A stretch of DNA of 31,003 nucleotides from Chara braunii (Eukaryota; Streptophyta; Charophyceae; Charales; Characeae): assembly GCA_003427395.1 (NCBI GenBank), contig BFEA01000364.1, positions 694,973 through 725,975 of the forward strand. The letters are read 5' to 3'. The position numbers and the translations under genes were made by a program. How positions within the stretch are numbered: the stretch's first letter is position 1; every line of letters begins with the position of its first letter. The notes under the pieces were generated by a model, which was not told the origin of the DNA, did no database searches, and was given only the letters and a program-made list of their open reading frames with translations. Shown in pieces: positions 28,370 to 31,003 of this stretch.

Positions 28370-29886
28370 TGTAAGGGCACCGCGAGGAGGTATGACCGTC
28401 CAAGCGGCACCGCAAACACCCACGCCGACCCAGAATAGCCGCGCGCTCCTCAGCGGAAAGGACACCACGAGGAGGGACGAAGCCCTGAGGGAGGTCCTCC
28501 TGAGGGACCTCGGGGGCGACGCGTCAGCGTGACTGGGGCGGCTGCGTGCCCGAGAGAGGGCGGAGAGCGCGAACTGAAGGCGCTCAGCTGCAAAGAGGGT
28601 AGAGTCCTCCAAGTGATAGTGGACGGCCTCGCAGAGATCGAGGTCGTCGCTGTGGTCGCCCTCAGTGGGGCAACAGCGTCCTGCTCACCATACTCCAGCG
28701 CGCTGAAGCGGCGCGAGAAGTGGCGGCCCTGCTGCGTGGAACGGCGGGGGCGACCGCGGAAAGGGGAACGGCGTTGGGAAGTGTCGTGAGAGGAGGAGGA
28801 GGCGTAGCCCGTGCGCAAGGGCTGGAAAGAGGAGGCGAGGTGAAGACGGCCTCGCATCCGGTGGTGGTCCCTGGCGGCCTTGTAAGCCTGTGGGACCGAT
28901 GTGAACTCGTACCGCCATAGCTCAGAGCGGTACTCGAGCGGAAGGCTGGCCAAGAAACGATCGATAAGGGCAGCCTCGGGGAGGAACGCCATGTTGCAAA
29001 CGAGGCGGGCGATGTGAAAGACCTGGATGTCGCGATCCAGGTCGGTAGCGCCACCAGAGTCGGACCAGCGTGTAGTGACTACACGCTCGAAGGCGTCAGT
29101 CACACCGTATCGGGCTCCGAAGCGATTCTCGAGGAACGCCTGAAAATCCTCGAAGGTCAGAGTCTGACCCTCACGAAGGGAGTAGGCATAGAAATCCTCC
29201 CAGGCCTCGAAAGGACCGCCACGCAAGCGCGTGGAGAGGTGACCCACCCACGTTTCGGTTGTGGCGCCCATGAGCTGGAGTGTGCGGGTAGCAGACGACA
29301 ACGACCGAGACACGCGTATGCCTGCACTGTCATACAAGGCAATGTCTGACAAGCGGATGAGTGGTGCGCCACCGTTTTGGTGGCGAGGGGATCGAGGAGC
29401 GGAGGCCTGTGCCGCGACAGAGTAAGTCGGCACAGGTCCTGGAGAAAGGGGCGCAGCTGACTGTGCGCCCGGGCTGCATAGGGGAGCGGCGGTGGCAACA
29501 GCGGCAGGCTGCGAGGGTGCTGCGGTAGAAGAGGTCGCAGCAACCGCGGGAGTAGGAAGAAAGTAGGAAGGAGTTGTATAGGGTGCAGGGCGTGGAAAAT
29601 GAGCCTGCATGGGAGGAAGGGTAGAGGAGGTAGGGGGTGCGCCCGAAGGCGCGGCCACCTGTGAGGCTGGGGGTGGCTGAAGGCGTAAGAGGGCGAGGTC
29701 AGCCGGGAGCTGGGCAATCTGGTCTGCGAGACCTCGAATGTAGGTCGATCGAGGGGTGGCAGGAGGAAGAGTGGAGGGGGTGGACGCACAAGCGGCGCGG
29801 GGCATCCAAGAGGGGGGAGAGCTAGGTGGCACAGCGGTCGTGCGAAGGGGAGGGAGAAGCGGGGCACCCGGAAAAGCTAAGACCAT
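28370..29886 (-). pseudogene. Gypsy 2 Gag with zinc knuckle
   Basis: The open frame 29886-28450 has a long Pro/Ala/Ser-rich N-terminal half and then a capsid-like core typical of retrotransposon Gag: GGPFEAWEDFYAYSL, TFEDFQAFLENRFG, DIQVFHIARLVCNM and EAALIDRFLASLPLEYRSELW. An Arg/Ser-rich stretch follows. Near 28490 the frame changes, and the new frame gives GFVPPRGVLSAEERAAILG and, at 28377-28418, a knuckle of the form C-x2-C-x4-H-x4-C (CLRCRLDGHTSSRC), which binds RNA. So the Gag was one protein and has at least one indel before the knuckle. ATG 29884-29886 is not the original start; the N-terminal piece is at 30122-30325. Confidence 0.85.
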
Positions 29887-30121
29887 GGCATAGTGACCGG
29901 GATCTGGGCGGGTGCGCCCGTAGACTGAGGGGGGGCATGGCTCGTGGCGACCGTCGTGCTAGGGGCGTGGACAGTCACCAAGATGGCCGGGTCAGGGGCA
30001 ACGGAGGAGGAAGCTCCACCGTGGCCACCCTGTCGGAGGACGGGCGACCCGGACTGGGAATAGGAGATGACGGACACGCAGCGTCCTGGAGTTGCTGCAT
30101 GCCGGCGGCAAGGGTCGCCAC

Positions 30122-30325
30122 CTACGCCTGTAAGGGCGCGAGGGTCCCGAGTTGCGCTTGGATGGGCGCAAGGGTCGCGAGTTGTGTCAGGATGGGCACA
30201 AGAAGGGAGGTGAGGATGGTGTGTAGATCCCCCTGGGGCTGATGGCCCTGGTCCGCCGGCATAGGTGTGGAGCCCGATGCCGTGGTCATTGTCGTGTCGG
30301 CGGCGTGTGACGCACCGTCGGCCAT
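30122..30325 (-). pseudogene. Gypsy 2 Gag N-terminus
   Basis: The ATG at 30323-30325 opens 67 codons of a Gln/Leu-rich, coiled-coil-like sequence (ILTSLLVPILTQLATLAP, IQAQLGTLAPLQA). It stops at TAG 30122-30124 and continues beyond it in the same frame with VATLAAGMQQLQDA, so a Gln codon was probably changed. Further frame changes in the Pro-rich part (29887-30080) separate it from the Gag core. Confidence 0.65.
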
Positions 30326-30339
30326 AGGGAAATGACAGA

Positions 30340-30357
30340 CCGGACTGGAGGGCGCCA
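30340..30357 (-). other. possible primer-binding site of Gypsy 2
   Basis: The minus strand reads TGGCGCCCTCCAGTCCGG about 15 bases before the Gag ATG. TGGCGCC is a common start of retroelement primer-binding sites complementary to tRNA 3' ends. The base before it does not form the usual CA end of an LTR, so this is tentative. Confidence 0.3.
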
Positions 30358-30506
30358 GAAGAGGTCCGCGTGAGCGGAGGGCGTAGGGGGAAGTCCGCGG
30401 TAGAAAGCGGCGAACGGCGCTAGTAAGGCTAGCACGGGCGTCGTCAAAGGGGCAGGGGTAGTTCAGGTGTGCCCGAAGAGGACGGGGAAGGAGGGGGGTT
30501 TTGAGG

Positions 30507-30545
30507 AACCCTAAACCCTACAAAAACCCTAAGAAAACCCTAACC
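30507..30545. repeat. interstitial telomere-like CCCTAAA motifs
   Basis: Four AACCCTA words (AACCCTAAACCCTA, then two spaced copies) occur within 39 bases. Plant telomeres are CCCTAAA repeats, and AAACCCTA is also the telo-box of plant promoters. Here it falls in the presumed LTR or leader of Gypsy 2, so a promoter element is the likelier reading. Confidence 0.6.
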
Positions 30546-30589
30546 GAGGTTTAAGTGGGTAGGGTAGAGTACCGGTGACATTATCAAGA

Positions 30590-31003
30590 AAGTAAAATAG
30601 CAAGCATAAGGGGGGGGATACGGGAGAAAAATAAATAAACACCGAGATTTCGAGAGAAAATAAAAATAAATAAGAAAATAAATAAGTAATAAAAATAATT
30701 AAAGAAATAAGTAAAGAGATGTGAAGGGAAATAATATTTATTTTTTTGAAATTTTCGGCAGCATTTCCCTACCCCCCACGGGGTCAAGAATGTGCCAAGG
30801 GAAAAGGAGAGACCAAGGTGAGCACACTAGGGATGCCGCAAATAATTTATTTATTTTTTTGAAAATAAATAAAGAAAAAATAAATAAATAAATAAGTAAA
30901 TAAGTGTGTGAGGAGGTGGGGAGAAATGGGTTATCTGATTTTTCAAAAATTTTGGCAGCATTTCGTTACCCGCATGGGGTCGAAGTGTGCCGAAAAGACT
31001 AAG
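30590..31003. repeat. A+T-rich (AAAT/ATAA)n DNA with a ~197-bp repeat
   Basis: AAATAAATA-type runs fill 30630-30740 and 30840-30905. The segment TTTTCGGCAGCATTTCCCTAC...GGGGTC...TGTGCC near 30752-30800 returns as TTTTGGCAGCATTTCGTTAC...GGGGTC...TGTGCC near 30949-30992, an offset of 197 bases. No gene is seen. It may be LTR sequence of Gypsy 2, continuing beyond the window. Confidence 0.65.

Larger units (their letters stand above)
24890..30345 (-). mobile_element. Ty3/Gypsy retrotransposon, 3'-truncated (element 2)
   Basis: On the minus strand from about 30325 down, the order is Gag, CCHC zinc knuckle, protease, RT, RNase H, integrase HHCC and part of the integrase core, which is the Ty3/Gypsy order. 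It breaks off in the integrase core near 24890, next to the LINE end. It is not a copy of element 1: motifs and GC content differ. Pol stays in one frame for more than 3 kb with two or three stops. Protease and RT active-site residues are altered. N bases cluster in the RNase H part. Confidence 0.93.

Noticed and set aside
28529-30242. Plus-strand Gly/Arg/Glu-rich ORFs opposite Gag
   Set aside because: High GC makes the antisense frame of Gag open; no domain is visible, while the minus strand shows a Gag core and zinc knuckle.
1-31003. tRNA or rRNA genes
   Set aside because: I looked for tRNA-like arms and conserved rRNA words and saw none; a covariance-model scan would settle it.

Overview
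This window is nuclear DNA of a eukaryote, most likely of the green-plant (streptophyte) lineage. The evidence is a chromodomain-bearing Ty3/Gypsy element, a second Gypsy element with plant-style RT/RNase H/integrase motifs, an L1-type LINE with an RT-associated zinc-binding tail, long dinucleotide and AATC microsatellites, and recurrent intron-acceptor-like sequence just before start codons. A charophyte alga such as Chara is a reasonable guess, but it rests on general impression only. Scattered N bases and one 78-base N run show a draft assembly.

Layout. 1-1830: gene-free, dominated by (AATC)n/(GATT)n arrays, many facing each other as inverted repeats. 1830-5930: a 5'-truncated Ty3/Gypsy chromovirus on the minus strand (RT, RNase H, integrase, chromodomain), with a possible LTR downstream. 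5833-6468: a broken plus-strand ORF that overlaps the truncated end of that element. 6552-15654: the most interesting part, a head-to-tail array of six units of an unrecognised gene family. Only the first copy (6552-7445) is open throughout. The others keep family similarity across in-frame stop codons with few frameshifts. At least four units start immediately after an intron-acceptor-like sequence, and the spacers carry their own shared repeats. 11090-18300: spacer repeats, tandem duplications, (CT)n tracts and the N gap. 18414-24820: a degenerate LINE on the plus strand (ORF1, then ORF2 with APE-type endonuclease, RT and CCHC-type zinc tail). 24890-30345: a second Ty3/Gypsy element on the minus strand (Gag, zinc knuckle, protease, RT, RNase H, integrase), cut off in the integrase core. 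30345-31003: its probable leader/LTR region with telomere-like CCCTAAA motifs and A+T-rich repeats.

How it fits together. The mobile elements are dead: stops, frameshifts and lost catalytic residues are visible. Many stops, in elements and in the gene array alike, are explained by C-to-T or G-to-A transitions at Trp, Gln or Arg codons, as expected of methylated, silenced DNA. The first array member is the best candidate for a living gene. Its function is unknown; the only suggestive feature is a C-terminal Cys-Pro-Tyr-Cys...His motif.
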